Assembly: GCF_027913035.1 (NCBI RefSeq)
Contig: NZ_CP115777.1
Coordinates: 47,650-111,649 of the forward strand
DNA length: 64,000 nt
Origin: Paracoccus albus
GTDB lineage: Bacteria; Pseudomonadota; Alphaproteobacteria; Rhodobacterales; Rhodobacteraceae
Direction: 5' to 3'
The position numbers and the translations under genes were made by a program. Under the pieces are notes generated by a model. It did not search any database, was not told the origin of the DNA, and worked only from the letters and a program-made list of their open reading frames with translations. This document shows positions 24,111 through 33,461 of this stretch, piece after piece (position 1 is the stretch's first letter; each line of letters starts with the position of its first letter).

Positions 24111-26036
24111 TCACCCGCCAGGAACCTTCGCCTTCATCTTCTTTCGGAAATCCGACGCCTTCTTGATAACTTCCATGTCCGAGGGACGCAGGGCCTCCCG
24201 CGCCTCGTCATCTGTCATGGCGGGTTGCGCTGCCTCCACCTCGGCGATGAGCGCCTTGGCGGTGTTACCCGGCGGCGGTGGCGCATAGGGCAGCGGGCGG
24301 AACTGCGCCACCTCGCTTTGCAGCTTCTCGATCTCGACACGCATCGACCTGATCTGGTGCCGCTCATCGGGATACGGCAGTGGCCCGGACTGCGCTGCCA
24401 TGATTGGCGAAAAATGAGGATCTTTGAAATACTCGATGCGATCCGCCAGAATCGGGTTTTGGCGCTCGGGAATCAGGATGATTTTCGCGGCATTGAGCTT
24501 CCTAACCTCATCTACGCTCATCAGCGGGCGCTCTTCATTCCGCCGCGATACAGACCGCCGGAGGAGCCCTCGACCGTCAGAGGACAGGCTGTCGCTTACG
24601 GAGAGGCGAGTTGTCTTGCCCAGTGCCTCAGAAACTTCCCCGGCGGTCTTTTTCTCATTTGGGCTGATAAATGCCTTGATGCCAGCTGCGGATTCAATCG
24701 ACATGCGATCATTCTCGCCATAGTGCTTATCGAGTCCAGGAATAGATTGCGTGATAATCGACACGCGACCACCGTGGCCTGCCAGCTGCTTAAGCGACTG
24801 CACGACGATTGGCATCGTGCCTAATTGGTCAAACTCATCGAGGATTATCTGGACCGGCCAAGGCTCGGTCTTAGGGTTCGGCAGCGACGCTCGTAGGGTG
24901 GCGATCAACTCGCCGAACAGCAGGCGCATCAGCGGCGCAAGGGTGATAATGTCATCGCTGTTGACCACGATATAGACCGTCTGGGGCTTCATTCGGACGT
25001 TCTGCCAGCTGAAGTCATTGCCGCTGGTGACGCGATCAACTGTCGGGTTAACCCAGAGTCCAAGCCCCGCGCCCTTCAGGACCGAGACATAGGAAGACAG
25101 GGTGCGGTCGGCATAGCCGCTGAAATCCGTAAAGATATCTTTTGTTTGTGCATGACGAGCCTCGGCTGCACGCAGCTTGTATTCCTCGGACTTGTCAGCA
25201 CCGCCGAAGAGGACGCGGGTAATTTCTCCAATGGTTGGCTTCCCACGCTCAATGGCAAGCATCCCGCCGGCGACGAACAACTCACGTGCGCCGACGATGA
25301 AATCAGTAGCGCCGCCCTTCTCGCTGGTGGTCAGGAAATAGGTCGATAGCTTGCTCAATTCCGTGAACTGCTGATCTGTATTCTTCAGGGCGGCAATGCG
25401 TTCCAGCGGATTGTAGCGATGCGAGGGGTGCTCGAAGTCGAAGGGTGCGAAATAGAAGATCTCGTCACCCTCCGACTGGCGGTGGCGGGACGTGGCCTCG
25501 AAGATTTCACCCTTCACATCGAGAATGACGCAGCTGCCCGGAAACAGGAGCGTGTTCGGGATGACATACCCGACGCCCTTGCCCGCGCGCGTCGGGGCGA
25601 CAACCAGGCAATGCGGGAACTTGTCGTAAGTGGCCGAAACGAAACGCCGAAATTTGAAGATTTTCCCTATCATTCCGGCGCGCGGGATTTTGCCGAAGAC
25701 AAGCCCATTACCAACCTTTTTAAGCAGACCGTTGCGCTTGATCTCTGCGGGGCCTTGAAAATGCGCGGTTCCGTACCCCGTAAGCTGCGGGCCAATGGCA
25801 AGCAGCGCGACAAATACTGCCATGATGCCCGCACCATACAGGCCGAACAAATAGCCCGTCCGCCAGGGCTCTTGCGTCATCATCGACCAGCTGGGGATTG
25901 AATGAACCAGCAAAAGCAGGTCGGTGTCCTGAATCGGGCTACCGAGCCGCCTCGTGACCCAGAAAGCCCCAAGCATCAATCCGATGAACGCGCCGCCGAG
26001 CATGCCGAATGGCAAAAGGACCAGTGTGCGGGTCAT
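24111..26036 (-). CDS. virD4: Type IV coupling protein
   Basis: A 641-residue inner-membrane ATPase. Two transmembrane segments lie at the N-terminus (LVLLPFGMLGGAFIGLMLGA and about residues 62-80). Walker A is in VVAPTRAGKGVGYVIP and Walker B in IILDEFDQLG. It should bring the relaxase-DNA complex to the VirB channel. The start at 26036 (MTRTLVLL) follows the virB11 stop by one base; a longer start would overlap virB11. It ends the virB transcript. Confidence 0.93.
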   Translation of the reverse strand: MTRTLVLLPFGMLGGAFIGLMLGAFWVTRRLGSPIQDTDLLLLVHSIPSWSMMTQEPWRTGYLFGLYGAGIMAVFVALLAIGPQLTGYGTAHFQGPAEIKRNGLLKKVGNGLVFGKIPRAGMIGKIFKFRRFVSATYDKFPHCLVVAPTRAGKGVGYVIPNTLLFPGSCVILDVKGEIFEATSRHRQSEGDEIFYFAPFDFEHPSHRYNPLERIAALKNTDQQFTELSKLSTYFLTTSEKGGATDFIVGARELFVAGGMLAIERGKPTIGEITRVLFGGADKSEEYKLRAAEARHAQTKDIFTDFSGYADRTLSSYVSVLKGAGLGLWVNPTVDRVTSGNDFSWQNVRMKPQTVYIVVNSDDIITLAPLMRLLFGELIATLRASLPNPKTEPWPVQIILDEFDQLGTMPIVVQSLKQLAGHGGRVSIITQSIPGLDKHYGENDRMSIESAAGIKAFISPNEKKTAGEVSEALGKTTRLSVSDSLSSDGRGLLRRSVSRRNEERPLMSVDEVRKLNAAKIILIPERQNPILADRIEYFKDPHFSPIMAAQSGPLPYPDERHQIRSMRVEIEKLQSEVAQFRPLPYAPPPPGNTAKALIAEVEAAQPAMTDDEAREALRPSDMEVIKKASDFRKKMKAKVPGG

Positions 26037-26037
26037 T

Positions 26038-27057
26038 TCAGTGTCCCTTATGCTGATCGTTGGCCAGGTCGTCTTCAAGTGCGGGGAAATAGGTTTCAAG
26101 AATGCCGCGTTGCTTGCCGATCCGGCCGGTTTGAATAATCACATCAATCGAATCGCTGATGTACCGGGAGATTTCCGTCATGGTCAGCGGCATCCCCGCC
26201 CTCAGAACGAGGAAGGCGAGCCGATTGACGGCTTTGCGGGCCGTTGTGGCATGTACCGTCGTAAAGCTGCCCTCATGTCCTGTGTTGATGGCTTCGAGGA
26301 AGGTCAGGGCTTCGGCGCCACGCAGCTCGCCAAGAATAATCCGGTCAGGCCTGAGGCGAAGCGTCATTTCCAGCAGCTTGTCAGCCGATCGTTCGGAATC
26401 CCTGATCCGGTCGGCCAACAAGCCGACGACATTCGGCTTTGCGGGCAAGAGCTCTGACGAATCTTCAATCAGCACCAACCGTTCCCATTCGGTCACCATC
26501 CACAACAATCGACGCCCGAGCTCCGTCTTTCCCGCGGAGGTGCCACCGGAAATCAGAATATTCATCTTTTCTCTGACACATTCACGCAGGAAATCGTCGG
26601 GATCAGGTGACGTGAGGGCCAACTTCTGGATATGCGCTAGCTTGTCATGGCGCTCTTGCTCCAGTGACACGCTCTGATCACGCAAGAACGCGAACCGGCG
26701 AGGCTCAACACCGCCCGGTCGGCGTCGGAATATCCGGAACGACAGAGTTGGACCTATCGCTGCCGCAGGGCGCACAATGGCCTGGCATCGCAATGTTACA
26801 CCGCGATATTCGATCGTCGTAGAAATCGCCGGCTGCTGCTCGGTTAGTGTTAAATCTTGCGTGTTTGCGATGACCCCTGCCAGATCATGCGCCTGATCCA
26901 CTGTCAGCGTCAGGTCTGCCCTTGTCATCACCGCGTCACCGGCTCGCTCAATCCAGACGTGCCCATCAGGATTAACTGCAATTTCGACCGTGGCTTCATC
27001 GCGCAAGTACGGATCGAGAATACTGAGATCATAATCGAGATAGTTTTCCGGCTCCAT
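26038..27057 (-). CDS. virB11: T4SS secretion ATPase VirB11
   Basis: 339 residues. Walker A GGTSAGKT (171-178), the Asp box around VLIEDSSELL, Walker B IILGELRGAE and the His box GHEGSFTTVHA are all present. It is a hexameric cytoplasmic motor for pilus assembly and substrate transfer. The start ATG shares one base with the virB10 stop (TGATG). Confidence 0.95.
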   Translation of the reverse strand: MEPENYLDYDLSILDPYLRDEATVEIAVNPDGHVWIERAGDAVMTRADLTLTVDQAHDLAGVIANTQDLTLTEQQPAISTTIEYRGVTLRCQAIVRPAAAIGPTLSFRIFRRRPGGVEPRRFAFLRDQSVSLEQERHDKLAHIQKLALTSPDPDDFLRECVREKMNILISGGTSAGKTELGRRLLWMVTEWERLVLIEDSSELLPAKPNVVGLLADRIRDSERSADKLLEMTLRLRPDRIILGELRGAEALTFLEAINTGHEGSFTTVHATTARKAVNRLAFLVLRAGMPLTMTEISRYISDSIDVIIQTGRIGKQRGILETYFPALEDDLANDQHKGH

Positions 27058-28433
27058 CACAGCATTTCCAAGTCTGTGTTGACCATGACCATCACCACAG
27101 CACCCTGATCAATGCTGATTGTCGTCGGGATGTCGATGTAGTCCTGCATCATGCCAGCGACGCTGTCGCTCATGTTCTGGCCGAGGTTTTCGGCGGTGTC
27201 CGACGAAATTTCCCCGTCTTCCTCGGATTCAACAGCCGCCGCCAAAAGTGACGGCGCCGCTGAAATCAGCGACACGGCCGCCGCCGCCGCGAAGCGACCA
27301 AATGTATGGTTGTTCACGCGGCCTGTCAGGCCGGAGCGCCCTATGCGGTCAGTTCCATATGCTGCCATCACGACCGATTGCCCGTCCGGGGTGACAAGGC
27401 GATCCCAGGTCACCAGAATTCGACGCTGGCCTTTGTCTACGGACGAGCTGTACCGACCAAAGATCTTTGAGCCCCGAGGAATGACGACGTTGCTCATGTC
27501 CATGGACCAAACATCATAGGAAACAGTCGCGGATACGTTGCCTTCGAGCTGTGACGAAATGGCGTTGGACAGGGTTGCCTCGATCAGTGTGCCCTGAATC
27601 ACTGTACGGCTGGGGTCCGCGACAATTTCGGCCTGCGTGACGTCAGCACGCCCTGCCGACGCTCGACGAAACGCCTCGGCATCGGATTGGCTGCCCTCCT
27701 CGGGGAGGTCTTCTGTTGTGCCGCCGCCGGCAGAGCCTCCACCTGCGCGATAGGCCACCATAGGCGACTGCGTTCGCGCCTCTAGTTCGGCTTCTGCCGC
27801 AGCCCGACGCGCCGCGTCTTCTGCCCTGCGTTGTTCGAGCGCAATCAACCGCTGCGCTTCTGCGTCAGCGGCCAGTCGGTCCTGCTCGGCCATCATCGAA
27901 GCCGTGTCGAGTTCCGTTTGAAGACGCAAATTATCGCGCATCATTTCATCATAGGCCTGATCGCGCAGATCCGCCTCCGAACGCATTGCTTCCAGCTCCA
28001 GCCGCAGCTCATCTAGTGCCGAAGTGTCTCCCTCGGCTGCGCGCGCTTGCGCCAGGTCGTTCCGAAGCCTTTCAAGTTCTTCACGGGCACTGTTCAATTC
28101 CGCCAGTGTTGCTGGATCGGCCTCGGTTCGAACTTCGATCTGAGGTGCCGGTGCTTCCTCCCGAACCGGAGTTTCGTCCTCGTCGCGGGTCACGGTAAAT
28201 CCATCCAACCCCAGACCATCCTGAAACTCGCTGACCTCCGCCGTCGGCATGGTTTGCCCATCTGGACGATTAGCCTGCATCTTGACTGCCACATATCCGC
28301 CGGCGCCAAGGCCTATTGCAAGCATCACAGCAGGAAGTACGGCCTTGCGCAGGCGCGACTGTTGTCGTGCCTGTGGTTTCAGGCGCTTTAGGCGCTCCGC
28401 CACAACAGGGTTTTCACCATTGTTATCAGTCAT
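27057..28433 (-). CDS. virB10: T4SS core protein VirB10
   Basis: 458 residues: a cytoplasmic N-terminus, one transmembrane segment (about 32-50), a long coiled-coil and Pro/Glu-rich periplasmic region (about 60-215), and a C-terminal beta-barrel domain with VIPRGSKIFGRYSS and GRVNNHTFGRFAAAA. It spans both membranes and senses ATP use by VirB11/VirD4. The start at 28433 is coupled to the virB9 stop (TGATG). Confidence 0.95.
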   Translation of the reverse strand: MTDNNGENPVVAERLKRLKPQARQQSRLRKAVLPAVMLAIGLGAGGYVAVKMQANRPDGQTMPTAEVSEFQDGLGLDGFTVTRDEDETPVREEAPAPQIEVRTEADPATLAELNSAREELERLRNDLAQARAAEGDTSALDELRLELEAMRSEADLRDQAYDEMMRDNLRLQTELDTASMMAEQDRLAADAEAQRLIALEQRRAEDAARRAAAEAELEARTQSPMVAYRAGGGSAGGGTTEDLPEEGSQSDAEAFRRASAGRADVTQAEIVADPSRTVIQGTLIEATLSNAISSQLEGNVSATVSYDVWSMDMSNVVIPRGSKIFGRYSSSVDKGQRRILVTWDRLVTPDGQSVVMAAYGTDRIGRSGLTGRVNNHTFGRFAAAAAVSLISAAPSLLAAAVESEEDGEISSDTAENLGQNMSDSVAGMMQDYIDIPTTISIDQGAVVMVMVNTDLEML

Positions 28434-29140
28434 CACGAACGCCCCCCCGGTTGGCCCTCAACACATACGGACTGATCGCCGTAGCGCAGGACCCAGCGCT
28501 CGGATCGGGCGCCGACCGTAATGATCGTTCCGTTGACCGACGTATTGACGCTGTATTCCTGTCCCTGTCCGTCGGCCCTGAAGATTGACGGAATGGGTGC
28601 CCCCGGCGGCACCTGGAACATGGTGCGTCGACCGTCGTCCGAAATGCCGACGGGCGTAAAGTCTGCGCCAGATGTGCGGCTGATCACGCGATAGCTCATA
28701 GGAGCCTCGGGCGGGACGCTTGCCGCTGTGCGGGTGCCGCTTCTGCCTCCGCCCGGAACGGTGAACTTTACCGACCAGTTCGGCGTGGCGGCGCCGGATT
28801 CGACAACGTTGAGGAAATAGAAGCGTCGATTGGTCTCCACGGTGAGATTTGCGCTGACGCCCGCCAAGACCGGCTTGATTGTGAAGACATTTGAGCCTTC
28901 CAGTTTCTCGACCTGAAATGCCTCGCTGTCTCCGATCGCGATGGAGCGAATGGTTTCCCCATTTCCCAGCTCTATCAGCGAGACGTTTCGAACGCGGGTG
29001 TGAATGGTATAGACCTGACCCTCCTGATAGGTGGCATAGGTCACACGACTGTCGCGGTTCCCGGCCTGCGGGCGGGTCTCGGCAATGGCCATGCCTGACG
29101 CGACAAGGACAAATATGCCTGCGGCAAGAACAGTTTTCAT
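28433..29140 (-). CDS. virB9: T4SS outer-membrane core protein VirB9
   Basis: 235 residues with a clear signal peptide (MKTVLAAGIFVLVASGMAIA). The C-terminal domain contains YRVISRTSGADFTPVGISDD and WVLRYGDQSVCVEG, as in VirB9/CagX proteins. It forms the outer-membrane complex with VirB7 and VirB10. Overlaps virB8 by four bases. Confidence 0.93.
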   Translation of the reverse strand: MKTVLAAGIFVLVASGMAIAETRPQAGNRDSRVTYATYQEGQVYTIHTRVRNVSLIELGNGETIRSIAIGDSEAFQVEKLEGSNVFTIKPVLAGVSANLTVETNRRFYFLNVVESGAATPNWSVKFTVPGGGRSGTRTAASVPPEAPMSYRVISRTSGADFTPVGISDDGRRTMFQVPPGAPIPSIFRADGQGQEYSVNTSVNGTIITVGARSERWVLRYGDQSVCVEGQPGGRS

Positions 29141-29823
29141 TGCTCATCCTCCATGTTTTGTGCGTTCAGCGTTTCAGCCGTCACCCTGTAATCCATGACC
29201 TGAAAGCCGAATGGATTTTCCCAGACCAACTGAACTGCCTTCGCCTGTGTTGGCTGAAAGGCGTATTGAACTGTGACGTAAAATTTGCCTTCCCGATCCG
29301 GCTCGCCCGGTCGGACAAGTCTTTTGGTGAACCGGATCTGAGCCGAATTCTCCGAGAGCGGATTGATGGAATGAATCTCCACCTCGACCCGGCCCGAACT
29401 GCCGTAGAGCGTGGGTGGGTAGTTCGGATTTGACTGATCCCATTGAGCTCTGATCGCTGCTTGTTGTGCGGGACCAGACATGCGGAAAACCTGCAAGATG
29501 CGAGCTTCGTTATCGGCATCGTCATAGGTCTCGCGATTCATGACATAGTTAAAGAGCAACGATTGCTGCACGGCCGCTGATTGCTCGACCCCCGCCGCCT
29601 CGACTTCGACAACGCGTTGCGCGATGCCCGTGTCCTTGTCGACAATGGTCAGGAAAGCCTGCGTTTCCTTGAGCGGCAGGGTGAGGCCAGCAACCGTGAC
29701 GCCGGCAAGACCTAACAATGTTCCGCAGATTCCCAACGTCCAGGCCAGCCGTTCACGCCGGCGAACGCCGAAGATCAGCTCGTTTTCCAGAATCGTCCTG
29801 TTGTCAGACTCGACGTCTGCCAT
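29137..29823 (-). CDS. virB8: T4SS inner-membrane protein VirB8
   Basis: 228 residues. A single transmembrane helix near residues 28-50 (TLGICGTLLGLAGVTVAGLT) is followed by the NTF2-like periplasmic domain with the usual NPxG-type loop (WENPFGFQVMDYRV) near the C-terminus. It nucleates the channel. Confidence 0.92.
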   Translation of the reverse strand: MADVESDNRTILENELIFGVRRRERLAWTLGICGTLLGLAGVTVAGLTLPLKETQAFLTIVDKDTGIAQRVVEVEAAGVEQSAAVQQSLLFNYVMNRETYDDADNEARILQVFRMSGPAQQAAIRAQWDQSNPNYPPTLYGSSGRVEVEIHSINPLSENSAQIRFTKRLVRPGEPDREGKFYVTVQYAFQPTQAKAVQLVWENPFGFQVMDYRVTAETLNAQNMEDEQ

Positions 29824-29857
29824 GATTGCCTCCTAAATTCAGATACTTATGGACCGT

Positions 29858-30850
29858 TTATTTCGGTCGCATGATTTCGATGCCGTTCAGTTTCTGCCGA
29901 AACGCAGCCCCGCGCTCTGCCCAGGTGCGCTCGCGGGTCCGCGCCGCCGCGCTCGGTGTCTGACCCGTCGCAAAGCCGGATGCGGCTGCGCCCGCCCTCG
30001 CACCGACGGCGCCTGCCGCCGCTGCGAAGGGTCGACCGACTGTACAAAGGGCCTGAGGTGCAATACCGGCAAGATTGAACGTGCCGGTGATGTTTGCCGC
30101 CGCTTGCGGGATCTGCATCAGAGCGAATATGCCGACGAAGGCGACACAGAGAAATCCGAGGATCATCGACAGGTCTTCGACATCTCCTTGCGGCTTGAAC
30201 TGCTCATTAGCCACGGAAACAATCGCCCCGATCACGGCGGCCGCTGCGATCGGATAGAGCAGATAGCCGATAAAGGAAGAGAGCCAGGCTTCGAAGAGGT
30301 TCTTTGTCTTGTTGAAAATGGTCATTATCATCGCCATCGGGGCTACACCGAGAAGGAAAGCGATCATGATCTTCGAGAAGACGACGATCAGCACATAGGC
30401 TGCCATCAGGACGCCGAGGATGATATAAAGCAGCCCGGCCACCAGCCCGCGCATGATCGAACTGACAGATTTCGCAGCCCCATCCACCACATCGGACATC
30501 TGACCGGCGAAATCGTCCATCGCCTCGGCCCCTGAGGGCGCGGACCCGGTAAAGAAGCTCAAGGCCATCTTGGCACTGCCGTCGGACAAGGCATCATAGA
30601 ACACCCCGAAATTCCGCCACGATGTGGCAAAAAGCATGACCAACAAGATGCGCGTGACGATCTGCCAGGCATCGGCCGCTGACATGCGCCAGATACCCAA
30701 TGCCATATTGATCCCGACCAGCATGACCAGAAGCGTCGCACAGATCACCAGAACCGGGCCGAAAGCGTCCGCTGTAGCCTCAAAATAGCGCGCGCCCACA
30801 TTCCGCACCGAGTCATCGACCGAAGCAATTATATTGACCACCAGTCCCAT
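29858..30850 (-). CDS. virB6: T4SS polytopic membrane protein VirB6
   Basis: 330 residues with about six to seven hydrophobic segments and the VirB6/TrbL arrangement (VLVICATLLVMLVGINMALG, a conserved Trp-rich loop, then FLLGVAPMAMIMTIF). The C-terminal tail is Ala-rich. The start ATG shares one base with the upstream stop (TGATG). Confidence 0.9.
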   Translation of the reverse strand: MGLVVNIIASVDDSVRNVGARYFEATADAFGPVLVICATLLVMLVGINMALGIWRMSAADAWQIVTRILLVMLFATSWRNFGVFYDALSDGSAKMALSFFTGSAPSGAEAMDDFAGQMSDVVDGAAKSVSSIMRGLVAGLLYIILGVLMAAYVLIVVFSKIMIAFLLGVAPMAMIMTIFNKTKNLFEAWLSSFIGYLLYPIAAAAVIGAIVSVANEQFKPQGDVEDLSMILGFLCVAFVGIFALMQIPQAAANITGTFNLAGIAPQALCTVGRPFAAAAGAVGARAGAAASGFATGQTPSAAARTRERTWAERGAAFRQKLNGIEIMRPK

Positions 30851-31383
30851 CAGTATTCTCCGCACATGACGGCAACGATCTCGACACCTTCTTGGTAGAG
30901 CTCGTAAACATCTTCGGTGTGCTGTGGCGTCAAAACGTCAACGCCATACTTATCGCGGAGCTCGGCCTCAAAGAGCGAAATCGGAAGATCGGCGATGACC
31001 TTGGCGGCGCAGGTACAGTCCTCCGTGGTAATGACGTTCGTCACTGACAGATAGCCAGAGATATCGCGATAAGCACGATCACCCGGCGCGCCGTCCTGAT
31101 GGGCACGGAGTTCTGGCGTTTTCTCGCAGAGCCGATAGGGCACGTTTTGCCTAGCCGACGGCACCCGTTCCACGCCCGACACATCCACCTCAGGGGCTAG
31201 CGATGTGGACAGATAGTCCTGTTCGGCCGCCAGATCAGCGTCGGGTGGGATCAGCTCGCCAATATTCACCCCGAATTGATCGACCGGCTCCGCTGCCGGA
31301 TCATTATCGCCCATCTGAGCATAAGCCAGCCCGACCGCGACAAGGGCGGCCGTCCCGATGCTAAACGCTACCGTCCGTTTCAT
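30850..31383 (-). CDS. Secreted T4SS-associated protein of unknown function
   Basis: 177 residues starting MKRTVAFSIGTAALVAVGLA, a Sec signal peptide with cleavage near YAQ-MG. The mature protein contains several Cys residues (LCEKTPEL, DCTCAAKVI, MCGEY), so disulfides are likely. It sits between virB5 and virB6, where entry-exclusion or lipoprotein genes are found in other systems, but there is no lipobox. I do not recognise the family. Confidence 0.65.
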   Translation of the reverse strand: MKRTVAFSIGTAALVAVGLAYAQMGDNDPAAEPVDQFGVNIGELIPPDADLAAEQDYLSTSLAPEVDVSGVERVPSARQNVPYRLCEKTPELRAHQDGAPGDRAYRDISGYLSVTNVITTEDCTCAAKVIADLPISLFEAELRDKYGVDVLTPQHTEDVYELYQEGVEIVAVMCGEY

Positions 31384-31385
31384 CC

Positions 31386-32186
31386 TCAATCCTCCAGCGA
31401 CACGTTCAGGTATTTTTCCTCGTCCGCAGCCGTTGCGGCATCCATCACGCCCATTTCGCCTGCGCCGACGGTCTGAATAGCTTCCATCGACCAAACATTC
31501 GCAAGCGCAATGCCCAGTTCCGCTGTGACCTGCGTGTTCAGGTCGATCGCCTCCTTAAGGCCAGCCGTCTCTGGGATCTGCTGAACGTATCCGTCAATGC
31601 GCGCAAGGCTTTCCTTCGCCTGTTGCGACGAGCTTTCGGCGGCCACACTCAGAAAGGCCCCGATATTTGCTGCCTGTCCGATCCGCGCTGCCGCCGGATC
31701 ATCGCTGCTGGTCAGCTCCTCGACCTGATTACGGGACATACCGGCGGATTCGAGCGTGCTGTCGACATGGGAGGCCACTGATCGCGACCCTCCGCCAGAT
31801 CCACCGAGCGAAGCACCCGATGCCAGGACGCTGTCCCAATCCCCGTTGCGAGCGGCGGTCACAGCAGAGGTAAGGTCCGCGAAATCCGGCAAAATGTCCT
31901 CCAGAAAGCTATCCGGATCAATGCCTAGATCGGCCAACGAAAGCCCGTCGGTCAGCGCGGTGATCTGCTGCTGAAGGACCCGAAGTTGTTCCAGCATCTG
32001 CGCTGTCTGTTCATCCAGCTTCAGGTTTTGCGTGATCTGCTCCTGCAGTTGCAGCTTAGCCTCGACCAGCTGTTCAGACAGCTTTCCGATACTTCCCAGA
32101 TCGAGGGTGGGCACCTGCGCGGACGCAGAAAGCGTCCCAGCCCAGGTCAGAGAGATGGCGGTGGCGGCAGTTCTGATCATGTTCAT
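31386..32186 (-). CDS. virB5: VirB5-like minor pilin
   Basis: 266 residues with a signal peptide ending SASA-QVPTLD. The helical N-terminal part (LQEQITQNLKLDEQTAQMLE) and the C-terminal helix bundle follow VirB5/TrbJ. VirB5 sits at the tip of the conjugative pilus. Its ends resemble the ends of the adjacent fusion protein (QVPTLDL against QVPTIDL; LKEAIDLNT against VKEAMDLNT; EKYLNVSLED against EAYLNVRLDQ), so the two genes are paralogous outside the inserted domain. Overlaps that gene by four bases. Confidence 0.85.
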   Translation of the reverse strand: MNMIRTAATAISLTWAGTLSASAQVPTLDLGSIGKLSEQLVEAKLQLQEQITQNLKLDEQTAQMLEQLRVLQQQITALTDGLSLADLGIDPDSFLEDILPDFADLTSAVTAARNGDWDSVLASGASLGGSGGGSRSVASHVDSTLESAGMSRNQVEELTSSDDPAAARIGQAANIGAFLSVAAESSSQQAKESLARIDGYVQQIPETAGLKEAIDLNTQVTAELGIALANVWSMEAIQTVGAGEMGVMDAATAADEEKYLNVSLED

Positions 32187-33331
32187 TGGTCCAACCTCAC
32201 ATTAAGATAGGCTTCGTCGCGGGCATAAGCCTCAAACAGCAGTGCGTAGCGCGCCGCCTCGACCTTCCGCTGAACGGCTTGCAGTCTGGTAAGGATAGCG
32301 GCCATTCGGGCCACTTCTGCGCGGGCATAGGTGTTCAGATCCATGGCCTCCTTAACGGATCCTGTCGTTTCGATCTGTCGAATGATCTGGGTCAGGCGCT
32401 CCATCGAGCCATGCATTGTGTTCATTGAGTGGCTTGCGTAACCAATGGCTGCATCGGAGACGTTTGAAGCGTTCGCTATCGCCATGTCCCGTGGATCGAG
32501 GGTGCCAACGGCCTCGGCATTGCCGCCCATCCGGGCCGCATAGCGATTATAGTAGCCGGTGATCCGCCGAACGTAATTCTGTGTCTCGTCGAAGGGCGGA
32601 ATGCCATTGTATTTCCGCACGTTGCCGGGGCCCGCATTGTAGGCCGCGAGCGCCAGGGGCATGGAGCCAAACGTGTTCATCTGTTCCAGAAGATACCGGG
32701 CTCCGCCATCCAGCTGCACCCTTGGGTCATTGCGCCCCGGGCCTCGTGGAATACCAAGGTAGTCGAATGTGCCAGGCATGATCTGTGTCAGACCAAAGGC
32801 TCCAACATGGCTTTGTGCAGTAATCTTGAAGTTGGATTCCTGCTTCACGAGCGCCTGGAACCAACAGCGAAACTCAACAGCGTTGATACCTACTCGGCGC
32901 AGGCCAGGATGGCCTGCATATTTCATCACCGTTTCGGCAATCATGTCCTCGATACCGACGGGCGCATCCCCCATAAGCCGTTCGGCATAGGGGTTGTTGT
33001 CCTCGATCGCGTATATCTCGATGGCCCCAGCATAGCTGCCATCCCCAGACACGCCCGCACCTTCGAGGCCGGGCACGAATTGCGAGGTCTCCGTCAAGAG
33101 GCGCAACGTTTCCTCTGCCGCCGCAAGCTGGTCCGCCCGCACCTCATTCTGCACCGTGCGTTCTGCGGTTTCATCCGCCTCTTCCTGCGTTGCCTGCACC
33201 TCGGTTTCGATATGAAGAACGTCGAGTGCAATTTTACGCAGGTCGATTGTCGGCACCTGACCAAATGTCGGCACCGCTGTCGACAGAAGCAGCGCAGCGG
33301 CAAGGACCGGCTTTCTGCGAACTGAGATCAT
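32183..33331 (-). CDS. VirB5-like protein with an internal lytic transglycosylase domain
   Basis: 382 residues. Order of parts: signal peptide (1-25); a VirB5-like helical N-terminus (QVPTIDLRKI to about 85); an SLT lytic transglycosylase domain (about 140-265) with the catalytic Glu E165 in LVKQESNF, then GAFGLTQIMP and [17 protein letters not shown]; and a VirB5-like C-terminus (about 285-382) ending EAYLNVRLDQ. The enzyme domain should cut peptidoglycan to let the pilus pass, as VirB1 does, while the flanks suggest attachment to the pilus. The ATG at 33331 gives the signal peptide. A second, simple lytic transglycosylase is encoded at 36387-37151. Confidence 0.85.
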   Translation of the reverse strand: MISVRRKPVLAAALLLSTAVPTFGQVPTIDLRKIALDVLHIETEVQATQEEADETAERTVQNEVRADQLAAAEETLRLLTETSQFVPGLEGAGVSGDGSYAGAIEIYAIEDNNPYAERLMGDAPVGIEDMIAETVMKYAGHPGLRRVGINAVEFRCWFQALVKQESNFKITAQSHVGAFGLTQIMPGTFDYLGIPRGPGRNDPRVQLDGGARYLLEQMNTFGSMPLALAAYNAGPGNVRKYNGIPPFDETQNYVRRITGYYNRYAARMGGNAEAVGTLDPRDMAIANASNVSDAAIGYASHSMNTMHGSMERLTQIIRQIETTGSVKEAMDLNTYARAEVARMAAILTRLQAVQRKVEAARYALLFEAYARDEAYLNVRLDQ

Positions 33332-33335
33332 CCTG

Positions 33336-33461
33336 TCACCTGGCGCAGTCGCGAACTTCAACAAAGTTCATCTGCGACCAACAATTCGTTCTTTGGATAG
33401 GTTGTTCCGCGCAGCCAGCGAGCATCGCAGACAACACGATCATCATAGCAATCCTAGTCAT
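33336..33461 (-). CDS. virB7: VirB7-like lipoprotein
   Basis: A 41-residue protein with a short lipoprotein signal and lipobox LAGC (MTRIAMMIVLSAMLAGC). The mature part is only about 25 residues and has two further Cys. VirB7 is a small outer-membrane lipoprotein that stabilises VirB9. The start overlaps the end of virB4 by eight bases and the stop is four bases before the next gene. Confidence 0.75.
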   Translation of the reverse strand: MTRIAMMIVLSAMLAGCAEQPIQRTNCWSQMNFVEVRDCAR

